DNA from: Paenibacillus sp. FSL R5-0623
GTDB lineage: Bacteria > Bacillota > Bacilli > Paenibacillales > Paenibacillaceae
Assembly (NCBI RefSeq): GCF_037974265.1
Contig: NZ_CP150233.1
Coordinates: 5,704,001-5,768,000, forward strand
Reading direction: 5' to 3'
DNA: 64,000 nt
The translations under genes and the position numbers were made by a program. Shown here piece after piece: positions 8,511 through 16,604 of this stretch (positions within the stretch are counted from its first letter, which is position 1; every line of letters starts with the position of its first letter). The notes beneath the pieces are model-generated. The model did no database searches and was not told the DNA's origin. It worked only from the letters and a program-made list of their open reading frames with translations.

Positions 8511-9569
8511 TTATTCCATCGTAGGGTAATCCGTGTAGCCCTTACTTCCCAATCCAAAGAATGTTGTCGGATCTGCTTCGTTCAGTGGCGCACCTTGTTG
8601 AAGTCGTTCCACCAAATCTGGATTGGCTAAGGACCATACACCAACCGGTACCAGATCAGCGAGACCACCATCTAGATCTACACTAAGATCATCCAACTTT
8701 CTTCCAGCCCGATTGACCAACAATGGATTTTGCCAGATCGAACGAATGTCTTGAAGTAGGTTCTCATCTCCAAGATGCATAACATGAAGGTAAGCCAAAT
8801 CCAATTGAGCCAATTCTTTTACAAGATAGCGATAGAGTTCAGGGCCTTGTTCGCCATCTTGAATTCCACCCAGCGGTGTCCCTGGTGAGATACGGAAGCC
8901 TGTTCGTTCTGGCCCTATTTCCTCCACGATGGCTTTGGTTACTTCCATCGCAAAGCGAGCACGATTTTCTATAGATCCGCCATACTCATCTGTGCGTGTA
9001 TTCGAATTTTCTCCTAAAAATTGATTGATCAAGTATCCGTTGGCTCCATGAATTTCAACGCCATCTGCCCCTGCTTCGATCGCTGCGGCTACTGCTTTTC
9101 GGAAATCGGCGATGGTCGTTTTAATATCCTCCTGACCCAATTCCCGGGGAACGGGGATATCCTGCATCCCTGTAGCCGTAAACATTTCTACACCCGGTGC
9201 GATTGCAGATGGAGCAACCGGTTGGCGATGATGCGGGGTATTGTCCGGATGTGACATGCGACCAGCATGCATTAATTGGATGTAAACATATCCGCCAGCT
9301 TCATGCACCGCATCCGTTACCTTTTTCCATCCATCAATATGCTTGTCGGTATAAATGCCCGGTGACCATAAGTAACCCTTTCCATCGTCGGAAGGTTGTG
9401 TTCCTTCCGTAATCAGAAGTCCCATCGTTGCACGCTGAGCATAATAAAGTGCCGCCAACTCTCCAGGTGTACCATCTTCTTGTGCTCGACTGCGTGTCAT
9501 AGGTGCCATCGCTAGTCGATGAGGCAATTCCATGTTGCCAATCTTTGTTTTACTCCATATCTTTTCCAA
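8511..9569 (-). CDS. Old Yellow Enzyme-family alkene reductase (NemA-like)
   Basis: 352 aa, full length for the family. TIM-barrel FMN flavoprotein: N-terminal MAPMTRSRA, the substrate-binding His/Asn pair in GVEIHGANGYL, NQF-x-x-NxRTDEYGGS and ENRARF, all diagnostic. It reduces activated C=C bonds (enones, maleimides, nitro compounds) with NAD(P)H. It lies between a quinone-reductase-like gene and the broken SDR gene on the same strand. Taken together they look like a detoxification cluster for reactive electrophiles. The start at 9569 (ATG) has AAGAGGAG upstream. Confidence 0.92.
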   Translation of the reverse strand: MEKIWSKTKIGNMELPHRLAMAPMTRSRAQEDGTPGELAALYYAQRATMGLLITEGTQPSDDGKGYLWSPGIYTDKHIDGWKKVTDAVHEAGGYVYIQLMHAGRMSHPDNTPHHRQPVAPSAIAPGVEMFTATGMQDIPVPRELGQEDIKTTIADFRKAVAAAIEAGADGVEIHGANGYLINQFLGENSNTRTDEYGGSIENRARFAMEVTKAIVEEIGPERTGFRISPGTPLGGIQDGEQGPELYRYLVKELAQLDLAYLHVMHLGDENLLQDIRSIWQNPLLVNRAGRKLDDLSVDLDGGLADLVPVGVWSLANPDLVERLQQGAPLNEADPTTFFGLGSKGYTDYPTME

Positions 9570-9632
9570 TTGGATGTACTCCTCTTCTTATTTGAGATTT
9601 TGTAAATGTATCCTCTAGATTCTTCTGCTGTA

Positions 9633-10391
9633 TTAATTCAATTCTGAAATCACCGGGAAGATCGCACCTGTCAGCTGAAAATCATAGTTCTGATCTACAA
9701 TCCCTACAACCACTTCATTGTGATCATAGAGATCTACCATGAAGCCAGCCATTTCTTTGGCCGTGTGGTACTTAGGCATATTCGCTTTGTAATCAAATCC
9801 TTCAGCATCTATTGATTTTTGCACAAATTCTGTTTCCGTAATCGCTGGTGCCAGGATCTTCGCTTTTAGTTTTGCACCTTTCAGTTCCAGTTCTTTGGCA
9901 AGACCTTCTGTGAAGGCACTAACGTAGTATTTCGATGCAGAATAAGCAACACTGCCTACAGCAATGGCATATCCAAGTGCGGATGAGACGTTAATCAATT
10001 GAGTACCTTCGACATTCGCATAATCTCGCACATACAATGTAGAGAGAATGGTCAAAGATTCAATGTTAACACGCAGCATGGTCTCCACTTTATCCAAATT
10101 CTGTTCAGCAATGAACGAGCCTTCTCCAAGCCCGGCATTATTAATCCAAGTCTCAATCTGATATTCTTTCAAATCGTTATATAGCGTTTACGCCTCTGCG
10201 GTAACAGACAGGTCGCTTGTGTGAACGATAACATTTACTTTAGGATCGATACCCTGAATAGTCGATTTAAGTTCTTCCAACTTATCCAATCTTCTAGCTA
10301 CCAAAATCAAATTTTTGCCCCGTGCTGCAAATGCCAATGCTGTTTCATATCCAATTCCTGAACTTGCTCCTGTAATTACGGTGTATTTCAT
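9633..10391 (-). pseudogene. SDR-family dehydrogenase interrupted by one in-frame stop
   Basis: The first 67 codons (from ATG 10391) give TGASSGIG and the NADP-binding strand with ARR. An in-frame TAA at 10188-10190 then interrupts, and the same frame continues without a shift as LYNDLKEYQIETWINNAG through the catalytic Ser (NVSSALG) and YSASK to the stop at 9633. The whole would be a 252-aa enzyme. A single change (for example CAA or GAA to TAA) explains it. A restart at the TTG at 10172 would lack the cofactor site. It may be a recent inactivation or a sequencing error. The intact operator at 10440-10451 argues it was regulated together with the SDR at 5708. Confidence 0.85.
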
Positions 10392-10439
10392 CTTATTCTC
10401 TCCCTTATACTCTTTAGATTAGTGTAATTTCAGTTTCGA

Positions 10440-10451
10440 GAACGATCGTTC
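10440..10451. promoter_or_regulatory. Probable TetR operator before the broken SDR gene
   Basis: GAACG-AT-CGTTC, part of a 14-base perfect palindrome (10439-10452), 49 bases upstream of the SDR start. It has the same half-sites as 6548-6559. A further single half-site GAACGAAC is at about 10508. The rest of the 340-base gap 10392-10731 is AT-rich and shows no gene. Confidence 0.6.
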
Positions 10452-10731
10452 TTTATTGTGCAAAAAAAAAGCAGTTAGATCTAACTTGCTGTTAGCATAT
10501 CATTTCTAGAACGAACAGTAAATAATTATTTTATATTTTATATGTAGAAAATATGCTTAGAACATACTTAAATGAGAAGAGACACGCTATATAAACCATT
10601 TTATATCATAAATTAAGAATTCCTATATCGTTTCACTCCTTCAATTTAAGCAGAACTAACTTTTCTTTCATTGGTTAATCTAATGTCAGGCCAATGGCCA
10701 CAAGTATAAGCATCAACCTTTCCTGGTTACG

Positions 10732-11250
10732 CTAATCTGAATTCAACATCATCCATGCCAGAAATTCTCCAAACGAATCGGATACCTTTTCAACCTCTTC
10801 AAATTCAGGCTCACATCCACGGACAATAGCTCCACTGTCGGTTGTTAAGTCAATGGCATAGAAGGAATATCCATCTTCCACAGACATTACGATCGGCAAG
10901 TGATGATCCCACCAGGCCGTTATCTCTGACTGCCAAATAGAATCACCCTCTGCTGCCTCCAAACTAAGCATTTCAAATTCATTCCATTGGAATGCGGTCT
11001 CCGTGCTATTGTTGAACTCAGCCTCACAAATAAACCAGGTTTTCTCATCCGGTGCAACGCATTTTTCAACTACATTTAGAAATTCTAAATATTCATCAGG
11101 AAGTCCTTTATATCTTGAAGTAATGCTGCTGTTTAAATGTGACTGCGAACCGGATTTACTCGTTATGTCCCAGCCCTTTTCCCCGGCCCAAGCCATAAAT
11201 TCCCTAAGGTGAGTTTTTTCTTTTCCATTATTCATTTCCAATTTATACAC
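10732..11250 (-). CDS. SMI1/KNR4 (SUKH) family protein
   Basis: 172 aa. SUKH-type pattern: GLPDEYLEFL near residue 50, a run of aromatic/acidic strands ending in YSFYAID, and a late SDSFGEFLAWM helix. SUKH proteins often serve as immunity proteins to secreted or contact-dependent toxins, but no toxin gene is adjacent, so it may be an orphan immunity gene or a housekeeping relative. It appears to start at a GTG (11250) with a weak ribosome site. An ATG 15 bases further in (11235) is an alternative. It borders the repeat array that begins at 11284. Confidence 0.8.
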   Translation of the reverse strand: MYKLEMNNGKEKTHLREFMAWAGEKGWDITSKSGSQSHLNSSITSRYKGLPDEYLEFLNVVEKCVAPDEKTWFICEAEFNNSTETAFQWNEFEMLSLEAAEGDSIWQSEITAWWDHHLPIVMSVEDGYSFYAIDLTTDSGAIVRGCEPEFEEVEKVSDSFGEFLAWMMLNSD

Positions 11251-11283
11251 CTGCCTATCAGCTTAAGAAATAGAAACTATATC

Positions 11284-11443
11284 ACCTATTCGGGAAATGA
11301 ATGGAAAATCCCTGCTGTGGTACTTCAAAGACAAAGACAAAAAGACTGGAAACATGGCCCGAGAAACACGGCAACCAGGTTCCAGCCTTTGGTGGTTGGG
11401 GGAAAGTTAATTGGGAAATGGACAGGAATTATTAGTTAGTTAA
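11284..11443. repeat. Long imperfect repeat, copy A
   Basis: Starts ACCTATTCGGG and shares order and much sequence with copy B at 11771-11945. Shared blocks are the CCTATTCGGG start, a TCCCTGCTG block, the stem half AAAAGACTGGA, CAACCAGG-TCCAG, TTTGGTGGTT, AGTTAATT, and a final GACAGGAATT-TTAGTTA. Contains an imperfect hairpin (GACTGGAA with TTCCAGCC). It ends near TTAAACA. Not coding in any convincing frame. Confidence 0.7.
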
Positions 11444-11459
11444 ACATCCTGTAGAAAAA

Positions 11460-11632
11460 TAAAAATAACTGTCCCCAAAACACCAGCCCTCAATCCCTTA
11501 CCCCACAAGGCTTTACCGCCATTTCCGAGATAAAAATTCGTGTCCCCAAAACGCTGAGAAAAAAGACCTGAAAACTGGAAAGAAACTGGTTCAATTGTGA
11601 ACGAATACGACTAATAATTCGTGTCCTGAAAG
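11460..11632 (+). repeat. Three directly repeated sites of about 22 bp (transposase-site-like)
   Basis: Units at 11460-11481 and 11531-11552 share TAAAAAT and TGTCCCCAAAAC. A third at 11611-11632 has AATAATTCGTGTCCTGAAAG. The reverse complement of the same core occurs in copy B (11879-11899), and the related GACAGGAATT-TTAGTTA occurs at 11421-11438 and 11925-11945. Several sites of about 22 bp in opposite orientations around a roughly 500-base segment resemble the ends of a Tn7-like or other DDE transposon. Confidence 0.55.
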
Positions 11633-11770
11633 GAAAGAGAAGTACCTGAAAAAAGTGGGAATCGGCATTTAAAACGCCTGGGTAAGAGCCTGGGAAATGC
11701 CTGAGTAAAATCTTGAATCAACTGCTTTCAATCCCCAAAAGCCTTGAGTAGCCTGGGTTTCTGCTTGATT

Positions 11771-11945
11771 ACCTATTCGGGATTTGGATGGGAATTCCCT
11801 GCTGGGATGCTTTAATGGACGAGAAAAAGACTGGAGAAATGGTTGGGGCAATCGTCAACCAGGCTCCAGTCTTTGGTGGTTTGGGGACAGTTAATTTTAG
11901 TTAGGGACGTTAAAAATACAATTAGACAGGAATTTTTTAGTTATT
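11771..11945. repeat. Long imperfect repeat, copy B, with strong hairpin
   Basis: Same layout as copy A. It holds a perfect 11-bp stem AAAGACTGGAG/CTCCAGTCTTT with an inner GGTTG/CAACC, then the inverted core GTTTGGGGACAG at 11879 and GACAGGAATT at 11925. The RES-protein gene ends 31 bases further on. The whole gap 11251-11976 (726 bases) is filled by this array. Confidence 0.7.
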
Positions 11946-11976
11946 AAAACGTAAGTCAAAGTTTACACTAAACATC

Positions 11977-13605
11977 TTAGAACTCAGGATCAAATTCGCT
12001 TAAATCCACTGGTATAAGTAGATCTTCAAGATTTTTTTTATTCCTATTTAGGCAAGAAAAGCAAGCTAAAGAATTATTTTTATGTAATCCTTCTCGTAGT
12101 CCAACAGTAATATTAATAAAATGAAATCCAGAACTAATTGAAATGAACATCATTCTTTTTATCTTATTATTCTCTTCAATTAAGTTGCTAATTGTTTCAA
12201 TCAAATTAAAATCTGAAATAAGCTCATTATGTTTATAAACATCGTAGTCTTTCGATATAATTTGGTTCAACTTTTCTAACTGGTTATATATCTGATTAAT
12301 ATGAACAAAATCTTCACTTCCATAAGGAAAAAACGATTTGTTAATATCATCAATCGTATCAATATATAACAACTCCTGATAACCATACTTTTCATCACAC
12401 TCTATATATCTTATCGAATTTAATTTCAACCATTTATTAAAGTAAACTAATTCATAATCATAATTATACGTATAATATTCATATTCGTACGAATCTCGCA
12501 AAATATCTGTATTGGGACCACAAAATAAAACATAATTAAAAGTACCTGAAGCAATACTGCTCTCAAATTTAATCCCATCAAAACCTATTTTTCTAATGTA
12601 TTCAGATAATAATTGCGTTGCTACATATTCTATATTTTTTTCATTCTCATTAATTGGTTTACTAATCTCTACAATGAAATTAGATATGAATTCATTAACC
12701 CAATTATCATTATGATTATAGTCTTTTTTAAATATGCTTTTAGTTTTAATTTCTATTTTTTTTGTTAGATCTAATATGTCAAGTTCAAATATCGGTTGTA
12801 ATTCTCCAATTAGAACATGATCACCTTTGTTGGTACGAATTTCTTTTAATGTGGTTTCTATATGAGTTGCTAAATACGTGTAAGAAATACCAGCAGGACT
12901 CATCCTGTTATTTACAGCATATTTAGCAGGTGCTGGTGAAATTTCTCTGTACCAATTTGCATTTTTATCATTCATTTCATATTTTCGAGCTCTGAACAAA
13001 ATAGTATCTACCTCAAGTTTTCCACCCATTAATTGAAATAAATCACCAAGTTTGTTTAAAAGATCTTCTCTATGTGTGTTTCCTGTTCCAACATCAAAAT
13101 ATCTATTGTAGTATTTACATAAATGCTTAAATTTCCCCCATGATGAATACTCCAATGTCGATTCTACCCCAAATAAATCATTTTTAAAGACAAAACAAGG
13201 GTTAAAAATATCACTCATGTGGTCTATACAACCATCTTGAATATCAGACATTGTTAATCCTGTTGAATCAATTAATTCGCTTAGTAATTTACTGGCACTT
13301 TCTACATCATGCAAATCTGAAAAAATTGGATTCTCCCAATAAAGAATATCTAATACTGACTCTCCAGCTTCTTGCCCGTTACCACTGATATACGATGAGC
13401 TGTCTGAATCCCACATGGCTCCTGTAAATTCTTCTACATGTTCATATGCTCTTTCAAATCCTTCTCGAATGAATAACCCCAATTCCTCAACAGCAATCGT
13501 ATATACCGATTCACTATCACAAAAATCACAATTTTGAATATCGTTTTTTTCTGCAATTTGTTCAATTATCTCTTCGTCATTAAAGCAGTTAACACAACAA
13601 TTCAT
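11977..13605 (-). CDS. HEPN/RES N-terminal domain plus RES-domain protein (toxin-like)
   Basis: 542 aa. The N-terminus has two Cys pairs (NCCVNC and NCDFC), probably a zinc knuckle, followed by a helical region (about 45-190) like the HEPN/RES N-terminal domain. The RES domain runs about 195-380, with the start motif TILFRARKY and the family pattern PAPAKYAVNNRMSPAGISYTYLA-type Arg/Tyr motif. RES proteins are NAD-degrading phosphorylase or ADP-ribosyl toxins of RES-Xre toxin-antitoxin systems. Here there is no Xre antitoxin next to it, and the C-terminal 150 residues are extra. It is placed at the end of a set of nuclease-like genes, so a role as a defence effector that depletes NAD is my inference. 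Confidence 0.8.
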   Translation of the reverse strand: MNCCVNCFNDEEIIEQIAEKNDIQNCDFCDSESVYTIAVEELGLFIREGFERAYEHVEEFTGAMWDSDSSSYISGNGQEAGESVLDILYWENPIFSDLHDVESASKLLSELIDSTGLTMSDIQDGCIDHMSDIFNPCFVFKNDLFGVESTLEYSSWGKFKHLCKYYNRYFDVGTGNTHREDLLNKLGDLFQLMGGKLEVDTILFRARKYEMNDKNANWYREISPAPAKYAVNNRMSPAGISYTYLATHIETTLKEIRTNKGDHVLIGELQPIFELDILDLTKKIEIKTKSIFKKDYNHNDNWVNEFISNFIVEISKPINENEKNIEYVATQLLSEYIRKIGFDGIKFESSIASGTFNYVLFCGPNTDILRDSYEYEYYTYNYDYELVYFNKWLKLNSIRYIECDEKYGYQELLYIDTIDDINKSFFPYGSEDFVHINQIYNQLEKLNQIISKDYDVYKHNELISDFNLIETISNLIEENNKIKRMMFISISSGFHFINITVGLREGLHKNNSLACFSCLNRNKKNLEDLLIPVDLSEFDPEF

Positions 13606-13748
13606 TTTTCCTCAGCACCTTTTTCAAAAAAAGTTTTTCACCTATTACTAAACAATCAACATTACAAAACTCAATTAGCCCCAAATGACACATTTTCTAC
13701 AATGACTTTCTGCTATACAAATTGAGAACATTTTTATCGTATGAGCAT

Positions 13749-14873
13749 TTACTCAAATTTCATCTCTTCCTTAATCTTAATCTCTGATGCCGATTTATAA
13801 GTTCCAGATGCATTTATTGGTTCAAATCTGATATCTTTTTTGTATTCTGCACTAAGCTCTTTTGCAGTTTCAGATAATACCTTTGACTTTTCATACTCTT
13901 TATCCGTATAACAAATCAGTACAAAATAGCCGAAATCAACATCTTCCACCAAAAGATAGGTTGGTAACTGATAATTAACACCATCTTTATATCTTTGATG
14001 CTTGCCAAGTTTTAATTCAATTAATGCTCTTTTATTTTTTCCAATAGAAAAGTAAAAGTCAACAGATCCTCTTCCAAGATCTACTTCTTGATTTACTAAT
14101 ATGTCTGTATCTTTCAAGCATAACTTAGCAATTATTTGAAACAATCTTTGTACTTTCTTTTCGTTCACACCACCTTCAGAGGTGTTTAGTAACTCAAACC
14201 CTTTTTGGTGCTCAACAACATTTTTAAAATACTTCACCATTTCAATTACTGCTTCTTTGAATTCATCTACACTATATTTTTTCACTTCGTCTAATGAATG
14301 AGAAGCAAGGTTATCTCTGATTCTCTGATACTCTTCTTTTATATCCTTTGGCATAAGTTCTTCATAGTAGTCTAAATCAATGTTGAAAAAGTTTGTCACT
14401 ATTTGGGGCTGATTTTTGTAAATCTCAAATAACTCACCTACATCAAGAAAATCAATATCTTCAAATATGATACCAATCAAATCATGAGGTGTCTCAATAT
14501 CCCTAAGAATTCTCAAGGTATCTTCATCTAATTTTCTTACTATATCATCAGTTAAATACTTGGATACAATCTCACCTACATTGAAGCCATCATCAGATGA
14601 ATCATAAACGAAATAGAGTATATTAAATAACATATACTCATAAAGTGGGTTTAAATTATGCGAAAACCGATCTCGTATATAACTATGGAGAGTTTTTAGA
14701 TCTTGCATCGCTGAATGCTCGTCATCTTGCATGTGTTCTGGGAAGACAGTAGCATATATGTCTTCGAATTCAAGATTCCCCCCAATTTCCATAAAATACG
14801 AATAGATATCATCAATTAAATTGTTAATAATTTTAATAGACTCTTTGGGGAACTCTTCATCAAAATTTATCAT
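13749..14873 (-). CDS. Protein with C-terminal PD-(D/E)XK nuclease-like domain
   Basis: 374 aa. Residues 1-215 are acidic and helical without a recognised domain. The C-terminal part has DLGRGSVDFYFSIG, then RALIELKLGKH, a D...ExK active-site pattern, followed by QLPTYLL, common in PD-(D/E)XK proteins of defence loci. It could cut DNA or be a binding-only relative. AAGGAG lies upstream of ATG 14873. It is separated from neighbours by 87 and 143 bases, all on the same strand. A partner of the GIY-YIG and cyclase-like proteins is possible but unproven. Confidence 0.72.
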   Translation of the reverse strand: MINFDEEFPKESIKIINNLIDDIYSYFMEIGGNLEFEDIYATVFPEHMQDDEHSAMQDLKTLHSYIRDRFSHNLNPLYEYMLFNILYFVYDSSDDGFNVGEIVSKYLTDDIVRKLDEDTLRILRDIETPHDLIGIIFEDIDFLDVGELFEIYKNQPQIVTNFFNIDLDYYEELMPKDIKEEYQRIRDNLASHSLDEVKKYSVDEFKEAVIEMVKYFKNVVEHQKGFELLNTSEGGVNEKKVQRLFQIIAKLCLKDTDILVNQEVDLGRGSVDFYFSIGKNKRALIELKLGKHQRYKDGVNYQLPTYLLVEDVDFGYFVLICYTDKEYEKSKVLSETAKELSAEYKKDIRFEPINASGTYKSASEIKIKEEMKFE

Positions 14874-14960
14874 TGTACTTGGTACTCCTTCTTATATAAG
14901 CTCTTTTATATTCATTTCAACTCCCTTTTATCTTCAACAGTTCACAGCAAATGAAACTCC

Positions 14961-15617
14961 CTATTTTTTACCAACAATTGGATTGAAGATAGCCCTCACG
15001 TTATTTTCAATCACTTTAACAAGTTCATACAAAGTATCATCCTCAAGTTCGTTTAAAGGTGAATACGAAACCCTAAATTGAATACCATTCTTCAATGCAT
15101 CTCTATGCCTTAATTTCATCCCGTATGTCTTTTGGAACCGTCCTTCAATATGCTCATTAACTCTACTCTGAACATTTTTGCTTTTACCTATATACAAGGG
15201 AATCCAAGCATTTTTGAATTTGTTTTGTTCATCAGATATATAATGATACTCTGCTCTTCGCTTATAAAATGTAGGGCTGTTATCCACTCCATCCCACAGC
15301 CTCTTAAGTTGTTCAAACCATTTATGCTTCACTGTGGCTAAAGTTAAACACTCTGTATTCTTCAACCAGTAATCATAATATTCCGAGAAATTAGCTTCAA
15401 AAAGGTAAATCCCAACTTCCTCTCTAAATACAGAAAAGAAGTCCGTAGAAGTCACTATATTAGGATTGTCACTCATATTAAAAACATTTATATCTACTTC
15501 TTTACTGCGTCTTCTTGTCCTCAAGTCCTCAATCGTCCTATCAGTCAAATATTCCAAAATATGATTTACCGAACTCTGTACTTGTTCTATTTCATTTCTT
15601 AACTGTTTGTAATCCAT
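14961..15617 (-). CDS. GIY-YIG nuclease-like protein
   Basis: 218 aa. VGIYLFEA (about residues 71-78) and PLYIGKSKNVQSRVNEH (about 143-159) match the two halves of a GIY-YIG domain. The following Arg and a late Glu in VIENNVRAIFNP fit the catalytic Arg/Glu. About 65 residues are inserted between GIY and YIG, where most members have 10-15. I infer an active or recently active nuclease. It lies between the cyclase-like gene and the PD-(D/E)XK gene, same strand. The upstream 60 residues are charged and helical. Confidence 0.72.
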   Translation of the reverse strand: MDYKQLRNEIEQVQSSVNHILEYLTDRTIEDLRTRRRSKEVDINVFNMSDNPNIVTSTDFFSVFREEVGIYLFEANFSEYYDYWLKNTECLTLATVKHKWFEQLKRLWDGVDNSPTFYKRRAEYHYISDEQNKFKNAWIPLYIGKSKNVQSRVNEHIEGRFQKTYGMKLRHRDALKNGIQFRVSYSPLNELEDDTLYELVKVIENNVRAIFNPIVGKK

Positions 15618-15741
15618 ACGACATTCCTTAGCTATAGTGATATTTTATCTGGAGATATTTAATGCTGATGTCAAATAATCAAAATCTTTATAGGTGAATT
15701 TCGTAACTGAATAAGTTTATATATTAAGCCACTTATCATCA

Positions 15742-16533
15742 TTATCCACCTTCTTGAATATATGAGTAATCCTCTGGTATTAATTTCAACCATTCATCCC
15801 AATCAATTTCAGGGTATATAGCATTTAGATTAAAAGAGTTCTGTTCGAACAGTTCAAGCGTTCTTGGATATTGATTCACGTACAGGTTCCAAGTTGCACT
15901 ATATTTTGTACGCACTTTAGAATTACTATGATTTCGCATATTCTCAAAAATAAATTTAATATGGAGGGTTTCTGCCATAACATATCTTGTTAATCCTAAT
16001 TCATCAATTAACCAGCCGTTTGAATATCCTTCATACTCTAATCGGTGAAGATTCTGAGTTACGAATACAAAATTTAGATCATCACTGTAACGCTGTGTCC
16101 GAAAAATATTATTTGATGCATTGCAACGATCAGTGATAAACAACCCCGTACATGGTATTTCCTTTTCTATGAGATATGCATCGATAAGTGCAGTTCCATA
16201 AAAACAAGGGATTTGATTAATTTCATAGTTAATAAATTGCCCATATGTTATTACTGCTCTGAAGGTAATGTCCCTACCAATAAGTCTATGTTGAAGATCC
16301 TGAACAAACTCACATAGGAACATCACTGTATATGCTTTCGTTTGTTCGTCAGGAGTAGAAAAATTGTTGTATATTAATATCGTATCTGAAAAGACAATTG
16401 CCTTAAAGCCATCATGTAGATGTACATTGAGACTGGCGATTACCTGATACAAATCTTTAACTCTATTGATATCACTATCAACCAGTTCCTTGAAACCTAA
16501 AATGTCTATATATAATAAGTATTTTTCATCCAT
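15742..16533 (-). CDS. Nucleotidyl-cyclase-like protein
   Basis: 263 aa. The first half reads as a palm-type cyclase fold: YIDILGFKELV with a metal-type Asp near residue 10, then AIVFSDTILIY with a second Asp about residue 51, FRAVITYGQF, and FYGTALIDAY. This spacing resembles class III nucleotidyl cyclases and the small cyclases of Pycsar-type defence. AAAAGGAG precedes ATG 16533. The C-terminal 100 residues are unique. No TIR or membrane effector of the known Pycsar type is next to it. The neighbours are nuclease-like and RES proteins, which could be effectors. The assignment rests on motif reading only. Confidence 0.5.
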   Translation of the reverse strand: MDEKYLLYIDILGFKELVDSDINRVKDLYQVIASLNVHLHDGFKAIVFSDTILIYNNFSTPDEQTKAYTVMFLCEFVQDLQHRLIGRDITFRAVITYGQFINYEINQIPCFYGTALIDAYLIEKEIPCTGLFITDRCNASNNIFRTQRYSDDLNFVFVTQNLHRLEYEGYSNGWLIDELGLTRYVMAETLHIKFIFENMRNHSNSKVRTKYSATWNLYVNQYPRTLELFEQNSFNLNAIYPEIDWDEWLKLIPEDYSYIQEGG

Positions 16534-16604
16534 CTGTTTTCTCCTTTTGATTCAATAGTCAGGTTACAAGGCCTGTGAAATTGTTTGCACGAAGAGAGTA
16601 GACA

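Noticed and set aside
11669..11851. 60-codon minus-strand frame inside the repeat array
   Set aside because: Falls in copy B of a non-coding repeat and has no ribosome site.
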